From contig NZ_JACHZE010000001.1 of assembly GCF_014193285.1 (NCBI RefSeq), forward strand, positions 124,001-188,000: a DNA stretch of 64,000 bases, given 5' to 3'. The notes beneath the pieces are model-generated. The model was not told the DNA's origin and did not search any database. It saw nothing but the letters and a program-made list of their open reading frames with translations. The DNA is from Atlantibacter sp. RC6 (GTDB lineage: Bacteria; Pseudomonadota; Gammaproteobacteria; Enterobacterales; Enterobacteriaceae). Both the position numbers and the translations under genes were made by a program. Shown one piece after another: positions 1-8,688 of this stretch. Position 1 is the first letter of the stretch, and each line of letters begins with the position of its first letter.

Positions 1-349
1 TGATAACGACAATTCCTTTTAACAACAGACTTGTGAACATGTTAACTGCTACCATAGGGTTGGCGCGTGAAAAGCGATCAAGTGATTCAATTAAGAGATA
101 CGAACCGGAAGGAATTTTTCCTGTGTCAACATGGTGAATAAAATCCGCTAACGCCCCTTCTGTTGCGTTCTTGCCTTTGAACGCTGACACCCCAAAATCT
201 CGGTATTCTTCGAAGATTTCTAAATCATGCTCCTGCGCAATCTTCTTAACCATTTTGTCGATGTTGGATTTCTGGCGCTCAATACTGGTTCCCTTCGATT
301 GCCGTTCAGAACTAAACCGAACATAACTGTAAATTCTTGGTCTTTCCAT
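1..349 (-). CDS. Large serine recombinase, N-terminal part (runs off the window)
   Basis: Reading leftward from an ATG at 347-349 gives an open frame of 116 codons to the window edge. It has the resolvase/invertase catalytic pattern Y-x-R-x-S-x-x-x-Q (YVRFSSERQ, residues 9-17, Ser13 the likely nucleophile) and further in the LDRFSR stretch that carries conserved catalytic arginines of serine recombinases. The enzyme would integrate and excise a phage or genomic island by site-specific recombination through a covalent serine-DNA intermediate. The gene sits at the extreme end of AT-rich DNA next to a broken malX, as expected for the integrase gene of an element next to its attachment site. The C-terminal recombinase and zinc-ribbon domains lie outside the window, so a small resolvase cannot be formally excluded. 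Confidence 0.85.
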   Translation of the reverse strand, partial: MERPRIYSYVRFSSERQSKGTSIERQKSNIDKMVKKIAQEHDLEIFEEYRDFGVSAFKGKNATEGALADFIHHVDTGKIPSGSYLLIESLDRFSRANPMVAVNMFTSLLLKGIVVI

Positions 350-594
350 AGTTTAAACCTATCTAATGCTGTTTCGTTAATCACCATTATTTAGACATGC
401 CAACTCACACAGTACTGACACAATCAGGCATTTTTATGTGTTTCATTTCAAGTTGCATTTTTTGAACATGGTAAATCCTTAAGTCATTATGCATTCTTAT
501 GATGGATAGCTTTATATAGTGTTAACCGACTGAATTCACTTCAATCAAGATTCAGTTAACAAGCATTCCGATTAATATGAGTTAGTGTACTTCA
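350..594. other. AT-rich non-coding end of the integrated element
   Basis: No convincing gene is seen. The stretch is clearly richer in A+T than the host DNA that starts near 600. It contains an inverted-repeat pair, GTTAACCGACTGAA at 521-534 and TTCAGTTAAC at 551-560. It should hold the recombinase promoter and one attachment half-site of the element. Confidence 0.6.
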
Positions 595-602
595 GTGAAC
601 AC
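585..602. other. Candidate attachment-site junction of the integrated element
   Basis: The imperfect palindrome GTGTACTTCAGTGAACAC lies exactly where MalX-like coding begins; five of its nine arm pairs match. In the malX frame a stop (583-585) lies just upstream, so the host/element crossover should fall within or very near this block. Serine integrase sites are typically short imperfect inverted repeats. The assignment is inferred. Confidence 0.4.
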
Positions 603-1065
603 CGACGGGAACGTGATTGATTTCGTGGTGTTCGGCATTCTGCATGGCCTGTCTACCAAGTGGTATATGGTGCCGGTGGTGGCTGCGATATGGTTCGTGG
701 CTTACTATGCGATTTTCCGCTTCGCCATCACCCGCTGGAATATCAAAACGCCAGGTCGCGATATCGAGACCGCGAATGTGCAAGAAAAAATCCAGTCCGT
801 TGTACCCGGTAAATCGGGTTATAACGTGCCGGCTATTCTGGCGGCGCTGGGCGGCGCGGAGAATATTGTCACGCTTGACAACTGCATCACCCGTCTGCGC
901 CTGTCGGTGAAAGACATGTCGCTGGTGGATAGCGATGCGCTGAAAGCCAACCGCGCCATTGGCGTCGTGAAACTTAATCAGCACAATTTGCAGGTGGTCA
1001 TTGGCACCCAGGTGCAGTCCGTGAAGGATGAAATGGCTGGCCTGATGAATATGGTCGAAGCATAA
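595..1065 (+). pseudogene. malX: malX 3' remnant (maltose/glucose-type PTS IIC end plus IIB domain)
   Basis: About 155 codons match the C-terminal third of E. coli MalX, a roughly 530-residue PTS IIBC protein. They cover the last membrane segment of the IIC domain (about residues 16-45) and a complete IIB domain with the phosphorylation cysteine in LDNCITRLRLSV. The gene's first two thirds and its MalI-controlled promoter are missing because the recombinase-bearing element abuts it at about 590. The GTG at 595 gives an open frame but has no clear ribosome-binding site. A IIB domain without its IIC membrane core should not transport sugar, so this is treated as a disrupted gene. malY follows on the same strand 49 bp downstream. 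Confidence 0.85.
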
Positions 1066-1070
1066 ACATA

Positions 1071-1099
1071 CATGCCCTTTCGCGCCGCGAAGGGGCATG
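1071..1099 (+). promoter_or_regulatory. 13-bp hairpin between malX and malY
   Basis: CATGCCCTTTCGC and GCGAAGGGGCATG pair over 13 positions (one T-G wobble) around a GCC triloop. No T-run follows, so it is more likely an RNA-stabilising or processing hairpin between the cistrons than an intrinsic terminator. It ends 15 bp before the malY start. Confidence 0.6.
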
Positions 1100-1114
1100 G
1101 CTTAAGGAAGGACT

Positions 1115-2290
1115 ATGTTTGATTTTTCTACCCCGGTGGATCGTCACGGCAGCTGGTGTACCCAGTGGGATTATGTCGCCGACCGCTTCGGCAGCGCCGA
1201 TCTGCTGCCCTTTACCATCTCTGATATGGATTTCCCCACTGCGCCCTGCATCCTTGATGCGCTTAACCAGCGTATCGCCCACGGCGTTTTCGGCTACAGC
1301 CGCTGGAAGCATGACGATTTTCTTTCTGCCATCCATCACTGGTTTGCGACGCGCTTTAACGCCCGGCTCGACAATGACGCCATTGTTTACGGGCCGTCGG
1401 TGATTTATATGGTCTCGGAGATGATTCGCCAGTGGTCAGCCCCTGGCGATGCGGTGCTGATCCATACGCCGGCTTACGATGCTTTTTATAAGGCTATCGA
1501 GGGCAATCAGCGCCAGGTGCTGGCTGCGCCGCTGCAAAAAATCGCCAACGGCTGGCGCTGCGATATGCAGCAGCTTGAGGCGCTGCTGGCGCGTCCCGAA
1601 TGCAAAATCATGCTGCTGTGCAGCCCCCATAACCCTACCGGCAAAGTATGGACCCGTGATGAGCTCGTCACCCTGGCGCAATTGTGCGCCCGCCATCATG
1701 TGCGAGTGATAAGCGATGAGATCCATATGGATATGGTGTGGGGCGACAACCGCCATATTCCCTGGAGCGAAGTGGGCGGCGATCGTTATGCGCTGTTCAC
1801 CTCCGGCTCGAAAAGTTTCAACATCCCCGCCCTGACCGGCGCCTGGGGGATCATCGCCGACGCGGCGGATCGCACCGCTTATCTGGCGGCGCTGAAAGGC
1901 CGCGACGGGCTCTCTTCCCCGGCGGTGCTGGCAGTTGCCGCGCATATTGCGGCCTACCGCGACGGCGCGCCCTGGCTGGACGCGCTGCGCCGCTACCTTG
2001 AGCAGAATATGCAGTTTATCGCGCAACGCCTGAACCAGGCTTTCCCGCAGCTCAACTGGCAGCCGCCTGAAGCCACCTATCTGGCGTGGATCGATCTGCG
2101 CGTTTTACAGATTGATGACGCCCTGCTGCAAAAAAACCTCATTGAGCAGCAGAAAGTCGCCATTATGCCTGGGGATACCTACGGCGATGAAGGGCGAGGT
2201 TTTGTACGGCTCAACGCTGGTTGCCCGCGGGTGAAACTGGAAAAAGGCGTTGAGGGGCTAATTAATGCGATACGCGTCTGCATGGCATAA
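1115..2290 (+). CDS. malY: MalY: PLP-dependent cystathionine beta-lyase, repressor of maltose genes
   Basis: The 391-residue product matches E. coli MalY (390 aa), a fold-type I PLP enzyme that cleaves C-S bonds and separately antagonises the activator MalT. The PLP lysine is K233 in SGSKSFN, with the cofactor-contacting asparagine in HNPTG (N173) and aspartate in SDEIH (D201). An AAGGAAGG-like ribosome-binding site precedes the ATG. In E. coli malX-malY is an operon repressed by MalI; here malX is cut by an inserted element, so malY has lost its native promoter and must depend on read-through or an internal start. The coding sequence itself looks intact. Confidence 0.95.
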   Translation: MFDFSTPVDRHGSWCTQWDYVADRFGSADLLPFTISDMDFPTAPCILDALNQRIAHGVFGYSRWKHDDFLSAIHHWFATRFNARLDNDAIVYGPSVIYMVSEMIRQWSAPGDAVLIHTPAYDAFYKAIEGNQRQVLAAPLQKIANGWRCDMQQLEALLARPECKIMLLCSPHNPTGKVWTRDELVTLAQLCARHHVRVISDEIHMDMVWGDNRHIPWSEVGGDRYALFTSGSKSFNIPALTGAWGIIADAADRTAYLAALKGRDGLSSPAVLAVAAHIAAYRDGAPWLDALRRYLEQNMQFIAQRLNQAFPQLNWQPPEATYLAWIDLRVLQIDDALLQKNLIEQQKVAIMPGDTYGDEGRGFVRLNAGCPRVKLEKGVEGLINAIRVCMA

Positions 2291-2345
2291 CGCCAATGTG
2301 GTATGGTGTCGCCGCTAAAGTTTGCGGAGGCACCAAGCATAAAAT

Positions 2346-2420
2346 ATGCGTAAAACAACCTGGATACTTATCGCCGTCGCCATTGTGGTGTGGGCAGCCA
2401 GTCAGGCTGGCTGGATTTGA
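2346..2420 (+). CDS. 24-residue single-span membrane peptide
   Basis: The short frame encodes MRKTTWILIAVAIVVW followed by eight more residues ending in AGWI. It has a positively charged start and one hydrophobic span, typical of enterobacterial small membrane proteins. A purine-rich GGAGG lies about 16 nt before the ATG, which is rather far. The stop is followed at once by a strong terminator, so the frame is the last thing on a transcript, probably the malY one. The position between malY and add recalls small proteins reported there in E. coli, but I cannot confirm identity by sequence. Confidence 0.55.
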   Translation: MRKTTWILIAVAIVVWAASQAGWI

Positions 2421-2422
2421 GC

Positions 2423-2446
2423 AAACCCGGGAAACCGGGTTTTTTA
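2423..2446 (+). terminator. Intrinsic terminator after malY and the small peptide gene
   Basis: A stem of ACCCGG and CCGGGT closes on a GAAA tetraloop and is extended by A-T pairs. Six T residues follow. Confidence 0.9.
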
Positions 2447-2571
2447 TTGGCCGAATGCCCCTTGTTGCGCAACAACCCGACACTTGATGCGCAAATAGCA
2501 GAATGTCGCGTGCATGGGCGACGGTAAAGCCTTTATAATAAAATGCACTTTATTCAAAAAAGAGTGCCACT

Positions 2572-3573
2572 ATGATTGATACCACCCTGCCGTTAACCGA
2601 CCTGCATCGCCACCTCGACGGCAATATTCGCCCGGAAACCATTCTTGAGCTGGGCCAGCAATTTAATCTTCCCCTGCCTTCCCACACGCTCGAAGGATTA
2701 CTTCCGCACGTACAGGTGATTGAAACCGCGCCCGATCTGGTGAGCTTTTTAAGCAAGCTGGACTGGGGCGTAAAAGTGCTCGGCTCTCTCGATGCCTGCC
2801 GCCGCGTGGCGCGGGAAAACGTTGAAGATGCCGCGCGTCAGGGGCTGCATTACGTCGAGCTGCGTTTTTCGCCCTGGTATATGGCGATGAACCATAACCT
2901 GCCGGTAGCGGGCGTGGTGGAAGCGGTGATTGACGGCGTACGCCAGGGCTCCCGGGAGTACGGCGTCGAGGTGCGTTTGATCGGCATTCTGAGCCGGACC
3001 TTCGGCGAGACCGCCTGCCTGAACGAGCTGGAAGCGCTGCTGGCGCACCGCGACCAGATCACCGCGTTGGATCTGGCGGGAGACGAGCTGGGCTTCCCGG
3101 GCAGCCTGTTTTTAAATCACTTTAACCGTGGCCGTGATGCGGGTTGGCGTATTACGGTGCATGCCGGCGAGGCAGCCGGTCCGGAAAGTATTTGGCAGGC
3201 TATTCGCGAACTGGGTGCCGAGCGTATTGGTCACGGCGTCAAAGCCATTGAAGATCCGGCGCTGATGGATTTCCTCGCGGAGCAGAAAATCGGTATTGAG
3301 TCCTGTCTGACGTCCAATATTCAAACCAGCACCGTGCCGTCGCTGGAGGTTCATCCGCTCAAACGCTTCCTTGAGCACGGCATTCTGGCCACCATCAACA
3401 CCGACGATCCGGGGGTTCAGGGCGTGGATATTATTCATGAATACCAGATTGCCGCCGTGCAGGCCGGGCTTACGCTCGATCAGATGCGTACCGCCCAACG
3501 CAACGGACTGGAAATCGCCTTCCTGTCAGAGAGCGAAAAGCAGGCCCTGCGGGATAAAGTCGCTAAAGCCTGA
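2572..3573 (+). CDS. add: Adenosine deaminase
   Basis: The 333-residue protein converts adenosine and deoxyadenosine to inosine and deoxyinosine in purine salvage. The zinc site is visible: HRH in TDLHRHLDG (H12, H14), HAGE near residue 197, and the aspartate pair in NTDDPG near 278. Length and sequence agree with E. coli Add. A TATAAT-like -10 hexamer at 2534-2539 lies about 33 bp before the start, so it probably has its own promoter. It is monocistronic, ending in a terminator. The purine genes purR and punRC lie about 32 kb further right in the same window. Confidence 0.97.
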   Translation: MIDTTLPLTDLHRHLDGNIRPETILELGQQFNLPLPSHTLEGLLPHVQVIETAPDLVSFLSKLDWGVKVLGSLDACRRVARENVEDAARQGLHYVELRFSPWYMAMNHNLPVAGVVEAVIDGVRQGSREYGVEVRLIGILSRTFGETACLNELEALLAHRDQITALDLAGDELGFPGSLFLNHFNRGRDAGWRITVHAGEAAGPESIWQAIRELGAERIGHGVKAIEDPALMDFLAEQKIGIESCLTSNIQTSTVPSLEVHPLKRFLEHGILATINTDDPGVQGVDIIHEYQIAAVQAGLTLDQMRTAQRNGLEIAFLSESEKQALRDKVAKA

Positions 3574-3580
3574 AAACAAA

Positions 3581-3605
3581 AACGCGCCAACTGGCGCGTT
3601 TTTTT
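3581..3605 (+). terminator. Terminator after add
   Basis: The perfect stem AACGCGCCA/TGGCGCGTT with a two-base loop is followed by a T-run. It lies between convergent add and ydgJ and could serve both strands. Confidence 0.9.
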
Positions 3606-3619
3606 AGGCGTGAACTCTA

Positions 3620-4660
3620 TTACGTCAGGCAAAGCGTTGAGCGATGTTTGGCGGATTCAATCCCCAGCTCAATCAATTCCATCACGCGGATCGCCTGGCT
3701 GGCTGGCACCGGGTTTTCGCCCTGGCCGTTAAGCGCATCGCGGATCGCCGCATAATAGGCCGGATAGTTGCCCGGCACGGTCAGCAGGGTTTGCGCGTCC
3801 AGCTCCTCGCCGGACGCCAGGGTGAGTACGCCGTCGCGCATATCGTAACCCCAGTCTTCCTGCGGCAAACGTTCGCCCGCTTTCAGGCGATCTTCCTGCG
3901 GGTCGAGACCGAATTTCACATAGCTGCCGCGTGTTCCGTGTACGATATAGCGCGCCGATTCGGCTGCTGCCAGCATGGTGCCATGCAGCACTACGCGGCG
4001 CTGCGGATAAGTTAACACCGCATGGAAATAGTCGGTGGTTTGCGCATCGGGGCGCAACTGCGCCATATCCACAGTAATGCTCACCGGCACGCCGAACAGC
4101 ACCAGCGCCTGGTCAATCAGGTGCGGACCTAAATCGTACCAGATGCCGCTTCCCGGGCCCGCCTGTTCGCGCCAGCGATTGCGCACCTGCGGGCGGTAAC
4201 GGTCAAAGTGGGATTCGAAATAACTCACTTCTCCCAGCTTGCCTTCGGCAATCAGGCCCTTCAGCGTCAGGAAATCGCTGTCCCAGCGGCGGTTATGGAA
4301 TACCGACAGCACCAGACCGCGGCTTTTCGCCAGCGCTTCCAGTTCACGAGCTTGTGACAACGTCACGGTAAAGGGTTTATCCACCACCACGTGTTTCCCG
4401 GCTTCCATAGCGGCGCGGGCCAACGGGAAATGGGTATCGTTGGGCGTGGGAATGACAATAAGGTCGATATCAGGATCGTTGAAAAGCTGTTTAGGGTCGG
4501 AGACTACGGTAACGCCAGGCCAGTCGGCGTGCACTTTGCTCGCATCGCTGCTGGATACCGCCGCCAGGGTCATACCCGGCGTGCCGACGATCAGCGGAGC
4601 ATGGAACGTTTTACTGGCATAGCCATAACCAATTAATCCAACACGGATGTTGTCGCTCAT
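3620..4660 (-). CDS. ydgJ: YdgJ: Gfo/Idh/MocA-family NAD(P)-dependent oxidoreductase
   Basis: The 346-residue protein starts with a Rossmann dinucleotide-binding motif (GLIGYGYASKTFHAP, near residue 8). The family hallmark DKPFTVT follows near residue 94. A C-terminal beta-sheet domain would bind the sugar-like substrate. It matches E. coli YdgJ in length and in position next to add. Soluble cytoplasmic; substrate unknown, as for most of the family. It is convergent with add and transcribed divergently from ydgK. Confidence 0.9.
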   Translation of the reverse strand: MSDNIRVGLIGYGYASKTFHAPLIVGTPGMTLAAVSSSDASKVHADWPGVTVVSDPKQLFNDPDIDLIVIPTPNDTHFPLARAAMEAGKHVVVDKPFTVTLSQARELEALAKSRGLVLSVFHNRRWDSDFLTLKGLIAEGKLGEVSYFESHFDRYRPQVRNRWREQAGPGSGIWYDLGPHLIDQALVLFGVPVSITVDMAQLRPDAQTTDYFHAVLTYPQRRVVLHGTMLAAAESARYIVHGTRGSYVKFGLDPQEDRLKAGERLPQEDWGYDMRDGVLTLASGEELDAQTLLTVPGNYPAYYAAIRDALNGQGENPVPASQAIRVMELIELGIESAKHRSTLCLT

Positions 4661-4876
4661 TTACATTCCTCTCGTCTATGGACGAAGATATTTCACACCA
4701 TTCGCTACCCGGTAACAACTGCTTATCCCATTTATCCTGAGAGATGAGGCCATCCAAAGACCGTCTGTCGCGTCGTTGACTAAGCCTGAGTAGCTTTTGC
4801 CGCGAAAATCCTTATAATTCTTGCGCTGAAATTCACCCAGCGAATAGCGCTAACGATATACCGCGCCGGAGGTATT

Positions 4877-5317
4877 ATGACCGCCACGCCAGCACTGCGT
4901 ATCGGGGGATGGCTTCTTGCCCCTCTCGCCTGGCTTCTGCTGACCTTACTGAGCACCTCATTAGTCGTGGTCATGTATTTCACCGCCCTGCTCTCGCCAG
5001 AAACGCGCCAGGCGTTAGGCCAGCAAGCCGGACAAGACGCCATCTGGATCTATGTGTCCCTGCTTTCCGCGGTCTTGATGTGGAGTTATACCCTGTGGCT
5101 AACCATCGGATTTTTTAAACGCCAGGCAAAGGTGCCAAAGCACTATATTATCTGGCTGCTGGTTTCAGTGTTGCTGGTACTGAAATCTTTCGCATTTTCG
5201 CCGGTGTCGGATGACGCCATTGTGCGCCAGCTGGTGTTTCAACTGATCGCCGCCGCGCTGTTTGTCCCTTATTTCAAGCGTGCGCAGCGGGTAAAGCTGA
5301 CTTTCGTCAATCCTTAA
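4877..5317 (+). CDS. ydgK: YdgK: inner-membrane protein (DUF2569)
   Basis: The 146-residue protein has four hydrophobic spans (about residues 13-40, 55-78, 88-108, 115-135) and ends in a basic FKRAQRVKLTFVNP tail. The start follows GGAGGT. It matches E. coli YdgK, which lies directly upstream of rsxA. Its role is unknown; position suggests a loose association with the Rsx membrane complex, which is inference. In E. coli K-12 cnu (ydgT) and blr lie between ydgJ and ydgK; the 216 bp here hold neither. Confidence 0.9.
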   Translation: MTATPALRIGGWLLAPLAWLLLTLLSTSLVVVMYFTALLSPETRQALGQQAGQDAIWIYVSLLSAVLMWSYTLWLTIGFFKRQAKVPKHYIIWLLVSVLLVLKSFAFSPVSDDAIVRQLVFQLIAAALFVPYFKRAQRVKLTFVNP

Positions 5318-5394
5318 TAACCTTACAGATTCTCTGTTGTCGACATGTGATCCATGTCCGATAATAGGCGGCTATTTTTGTTCCAGGTCGGATA

Positions 5395-5979
5395 ATGACT
5401 GATTACTTGCTGTTATTTGTTGGTACTGTGCTGGTCAATAACTTCGTGCTGGTGAAGTTTCTTGGCCTGTGCCCGTTTATGGGAGTTTCCAAAAAGCTGG
5501 AGACCGCCATTGGCATGGGCCTGGCCACCACCTTTGTGATGACCCTGGCGTCGGTCTGCGCCTGGCTTATCGACAACTTTATCTTAATCCCCCTCGATCT
5601 CGTTTATCTGCGCACCCTCGCCTTTATTCTGGTGATCGCGGTGGTGGTGCAGTTTACCGAGATGGTGGTGCGCAAAACCAGCCCGGCGCTGTATCGCCTG
5701 CTGGGTATTTTTCTGCCCCTGATCACCACCAACTGCGCGGTGTTAGGGGTGGCGTTACTGAACATCAACCTCGGCCACAATTTTCTCCAGTCGGCGCTGT
5801 ACGGCTTTTCGGCGGCGGTGGGTTTCTCCTTTGTTATGGTGCTGTTCGCGGCCATTCGCGAACGTCTGGCAGTGGCCGATGTGCCCGCGCCGTTTCGCGG
5901 CAACGCTATCGCGCTGATTACCGCCGGGCTGATGTCGTTGGCCTTTATGGGCTTTAGCGGGCTGGTGAAAGTGTCATGA
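5395..5979 (+). CDS. rsxA: RsxA: membrane subunit of the SoxR-reducing complex
   Basis: The 194-residue, six-span membrane protein of the RnfA/NqrE family is first of rsxABCDGE. The complex uses NAD(P)H electrons, or ion flow, to reduce and switch off the redox sensor SoxR. Conserved family motifs are [18 protein letters not shown] at the N-terminus and [13 protein letters not shown] in the middle; their cysteines are thought to hold an intramembrane iron-sulfur centre with RsxE. Its stop overlaps the rsxB start (ATGA), indicating translational coupling. Confidence 0.97.
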   Translation: MTDYLLLFVGTVLVNNFVLVKFLGLCPFMGVSKKLETAIGMGLATTFVMTLASVCAWLIDNFILIPLDLVYLRTLAFILVIAVVVQFTEMVVRKTSPALYRLLGIFLPLITTNCAVLGVALLNINLGHNFLQSALYGFSAAVGFSFVMVLFAAIRERLAVADVPAPFRGNAIALITAGLMSLAFMGFSGLVKVS

Positions 5980-6551
5980 GTACCGTCTGGATCGCTATTT
6001 TATCCCTGAGCGCGCTGGGCCTGGTGTTTGGCCTTCTGCTGGGCTTCGCCTCGCGGCGCTTCGCCGTGGAAGAAGACCCGATCGTCGACAAAATCGATGC
6101 GATTCTGCCCCAGAGCCAGTGCGGCCAGTGCGGATACCCCGGCTGTCGGCCCTATGCCGAAGCGGTGGGGAATCAGGGCGAGCATATCAACCGCTGCGCG
6201 CCAGGCGGCGAAGCGGTGATGCAAAAAATCGCCACCTTACTGAACGTCGACCCGCAACCAATTGGCGGTGATGCAGCCCCAGAGCCGGTGCGGATGCTGG
6301 CTGTGATCGACGAAAACAACTGTATCGGCTGCACCAAGTGCATACAGGCCTGCCCGGTTGACGCCATTGTGGGCGCTACCCGTGCGATGCATACCGTTAT
6401 GAGCGATCTGTGCACCGGTTGCAATCTGTGCGTTGACCCCTGCCCAACCCGCTGTATTGAATTGCGGCCTGTCGCCACCACGACGGAAAACTGGAAATGG
6501 AATCTGGACAGTATTCCGGTTCGAATCATTCCTGTGGAACAACATGCTTAA
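5976..6551 (+). CDS. rsxB: RsxB: ferredoxin-like iron-sulfur subunit
   Basis: The 191-residue protein has an N-terminal membrane anchor (about residues 3-25). A cluster-binding CGQCGYPGC segment follows near residue 49, then two ferredoxin-type [4Fe-4S] motifs, [12 protein letters not shown] and [12 protein letters not shown]. It passes electrons within the Rsx/Rnf complex on the cytoplasmic face. It overlaps rsxA by 4 bp and rsxC by 8 bp. Size and motif order match E. coli RsxB (192 aa). Confidence 0.97.
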   Translation: MSTVWIAILSLSALGLVFGLLLGFASRRFAVEEDPIVDKIDAILPQSQCGQCGYPGCRPYAEAVGNQGEHINRCAPGGEAVMQKIATLLNVDPQPIGGDAAPEPVRMLAVIDENNCIGCTKCIQACPVDAIVGATRAMHTVMSDLCTGCNLCVDPCPTRCIELRPVATTTENWKWNLDSIPVRIIPVEQHA

Positions 6552-8688
6552 GTTATTTTCTGCCTTCAGAAAAGAGAAAATCTGGGATTTCGACGGCGGC
6601 ATCCATCCGCCCGAAATGAAAACCCAGTCCAGCGGTACGCCGCTGCGCCACGTGCCGTTACCTGGCCGTTTTGTAATTCCATTAAAACAGCATATTGGCG
6701 CTGAGGGCGAACTGTGCGTTCAGCCTGGCGATCGGGTATTACGCGGCCAGCCGCTGACGCGCGGCTGGGGCCGAATGCTGCCGGTGCATGCGCCGACTTC
6801 CGGCACCGTGGTGGCGATTGCGCCGCACAGCACCGCTCATCCTTCCGCGCTGGCGGAACTCAGCGTGATTATCGAGCCGGACGGCGACGACCGCTGGATT
6901 GAGCGCGACGGCTGGCAGGATTACCAGCAGCGCACGCGTGAACAGTTGATCGAACGCATTCACCAGTTCGGCGTGGCCGGACTGGGCGGCGCAGGCTTCC
7001 CTACCGGCGTCAAATTGCAGGGCGGCGGCGATAAAATCGACACCCTGATCATCAACGCGGCGGAATGCGAGCCCTACATCACGGCTGATGACCGCCTGAT
7101 GCAGGAGTGCGCGGCGCAAATTATCGAAGGCATTCGTATCCTGGCGTGGATTTTGAAGCCGCGTGAAGTGCTGATCGGTATTGAAGACAATAAACCTCAG
7201 GCAATTTCCATGCTGCGGGCCGTGCTGTGCCACGAGCACGGCATGGCGCTGCGCGTGATCCCAACCAAGTACCCGTCCGGCGGCGCGAAACAGCTGACGC
7301 AGATCCTGACCGGTAAGCAGGTGCCGCACGGTGGCCGCTCCTCTGACATTGGGGTGCTGATGCACAACGTCGGCACGGCCTATGCGGTTAAGCGCGCCGT
7401 TATCGACGGCGAACCGCTGACCGAGCGCGTGGTGACCCTGACGGGCGAATCCATCGCGCAGCCGGGCAACGTCTGGGCGCGTCTCGGTACGCCGGTGCGC
7501 CACTTGCTGGATTTTGGCGGATTCTGCCCCACTGGCGATCAGCTGGTGATTATGGGCGGCCCGCTGATGGGCTTTACCCTGCCGTGGCTTGATGTGCCGG
7601 TTGTGAAAATTACCAACTGCCTGTTAGCCCCATCCAGTAGTGAAATGGGTGAACAGCAGGAAGAGCAGCACTGCATTCGCTGTAGCGCCTGTGCCGACGC
7701 CTGCCCGGCGGATCTGCTTCCCCAACAGCTTTACTGGTTCAGTAAAGGGCAGCAGCATGACAAAGCCACCGCGCACAATCTTTCCGATTGTATTGAGTGC
7801 GGCGCCTGCGCCTGGGTCTGCCCGAGCAATATTCCGCTGGTCCAGTATTTCCGCCAGGAGAAAGCCGAAATACGCGCCGTGCAGCTTGAAGAGCAGCGCG
7901 CCGCCGAGGCCAAAGCGCGCTTTGAAGCCCGCCAGCAGCGGCTGGAGCGGGAAAAAGCCGCGCGCCTGGAACGTCACAAAAAAGCCGCTGTCCAGCCGGA
8001 CGCGCAGGATCAGGATGCCATTCAGGCCGCGCTGGCACGGGTGCGGGATAAGAAAGCGTCGGATGTGATCGTGGTGCAGGCGAATAGCCAACCGGACAAT
8101 CAGGCCGCAATTGCCGCCCGTGAAGCGCGTAAAGCCGAGGCGCGTGCCCGTCAGGCAGAGAAAGCGGCGTCCGCCCAGGCGCAACCGGCCAACGATGCCG
8201 CCGCCGATCCGCGTAAAGCGGCGGTAGAAGCGGCCATCGCCCGCGCCAAAGCCCGCAAACAGGCCGCCGCTGAGCCGGTTGAACCCGCCGCCAGCGACGC
8301 GCCGGTCGATCCGCGCAAGGCGGCGGTGGAAGCCGCTATTGCCCGCGCCAAAGCCCGCAAGCAGGTCGCCGCTGAGCCGGTAGAAACAGCCGCCAGCGAC
8401 GCGCCGGTCGATCCGCGCAAGGCGGCGGTAGAAGCCGCTATCGCCCGCGCCAAAGCCCGCAAGCAGGCCGCCGCTGAGCCGGTTGAGCAAGCCGCCAGCG
8501 ACGCGCCGGTCGATCCGCGTAAAGCGGCGGTAGAAGCTGCCATTGCCCGCGCCAAAGCCCGCAAGCAGGCCGTGCAGGCGGAGCCGGCCAATGACGAACC
8601 GGTCGACCCGCGTAAAGCCGCGGTCGCCGCGGCGATTGCCCGCGCCCAGGCTAAGAAAGCCGCCCAGCAGGTTGTGAACGAGGAATAA
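6544..8688 (+). CDS. rsxC: RsxC: NADH- and FMN-binding subunit with Ala/Lys-rich repeat tail
   Basis: The ATG at 6544 ([12 protein letters not shown]) is chosen because it matches RsxC and overlaps the rsxB end by 8 bp; the frame is open further upstream only inside rsxB. The 714-residue protein has the NADH/FMN-binding [13 protein letters not shown] loop, then two ferredoxin motifs, [12 protein letters not shown] and [12 protein letters not shown]. From about residue 450 a charged helical segment leads into five near-identical copies of a 34-residue repeat. RsxC oxidises NAD(P)H and feeds RsxB. E. coli RsxC (740 aa) has a similar variable tail, so the length difference probably reflects repeat number. 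Confidence 0.96.
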   Translation: MLKLFSAFRKEKIWDFDGGIHPPEMKTQSSGTPLRHVPLPGRFVIPLKQHIGAEGELCVQPGDRVLRGQPLTRGWGRMLPVHAPTSGTVVAIAPHSTAHPSALAELSVIIEPDGDDRWIERDGWQDYQQRTREQLIERIHQFGVAGLGGAGFPTGVKLQGGGDKIDTLIINAAECEPYITADDRLMQECAAQIIEGIRILAWILKPREVLIGIEDNKPQAISMLRAVLCHEHGMALRVIPTKYPSGGAKQLTQILTGKQVPHGGRSSDIGVLMHNVGTAYAVKRAVIDGEPLTERVVTLTGESIAQPGNVWARLGTPVRHLLDFGGFCPTGDQLVIMGGPLMGFTLPWLDVPVVKITNCLLAPSSSEMGEQQEEQHCIRCSACADACPADLLPQQLYWFSKGQQHDKATAHNLSDCIECGACAWVCPSNIPLVQYFRQEKAEIRAVQLEEQRAAEAKARFEARQQRLEREKAARLERHKKAAVQPDAQDQDAIQAALARVRDKKASDVIVVQANSQPDNQAAIAAREARKAEARARQAEKAASAQAQPANDAAADPRKAAVEAAIARAKARKQAAAEPVEPAASDAPVDPRKAAVEAAIARAKARKQVAAEPVETAASDAPVDPRKAAVEAAIARAKARKQAAAEPVEQAASDAPVDPRKAAVEAAIARAKARKQAVQAEPANDEPVDPRKAAVAAAIARAQAKKAAQQVVNEE
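8206..8670 (+). repeat. Tandem 102-bp coding repeats in rsxC
   Basis: Copies of [19 protein letters not shown] begin at about 8206, 8308, 8410, 8512 and 8605. The period is 102 bp for the first four copies and 93 bp for the last. The high DNA identity between copies makes copy number likely to vary between strains. Confidence 0.95.

Noticed and set aside
6433..6543. Upstream in-frame extension of rsxC
   Set aside because: It lies wholly inside rsxB; the ATG at 6544 matches the RsxC N-terminus.
8151..8591. Long open frames opposite the rsxC repeat region
   Set aside because: They mirror the GC-rich repeat codons on the other strand, with no ribosome-binding site or recognisable protein.
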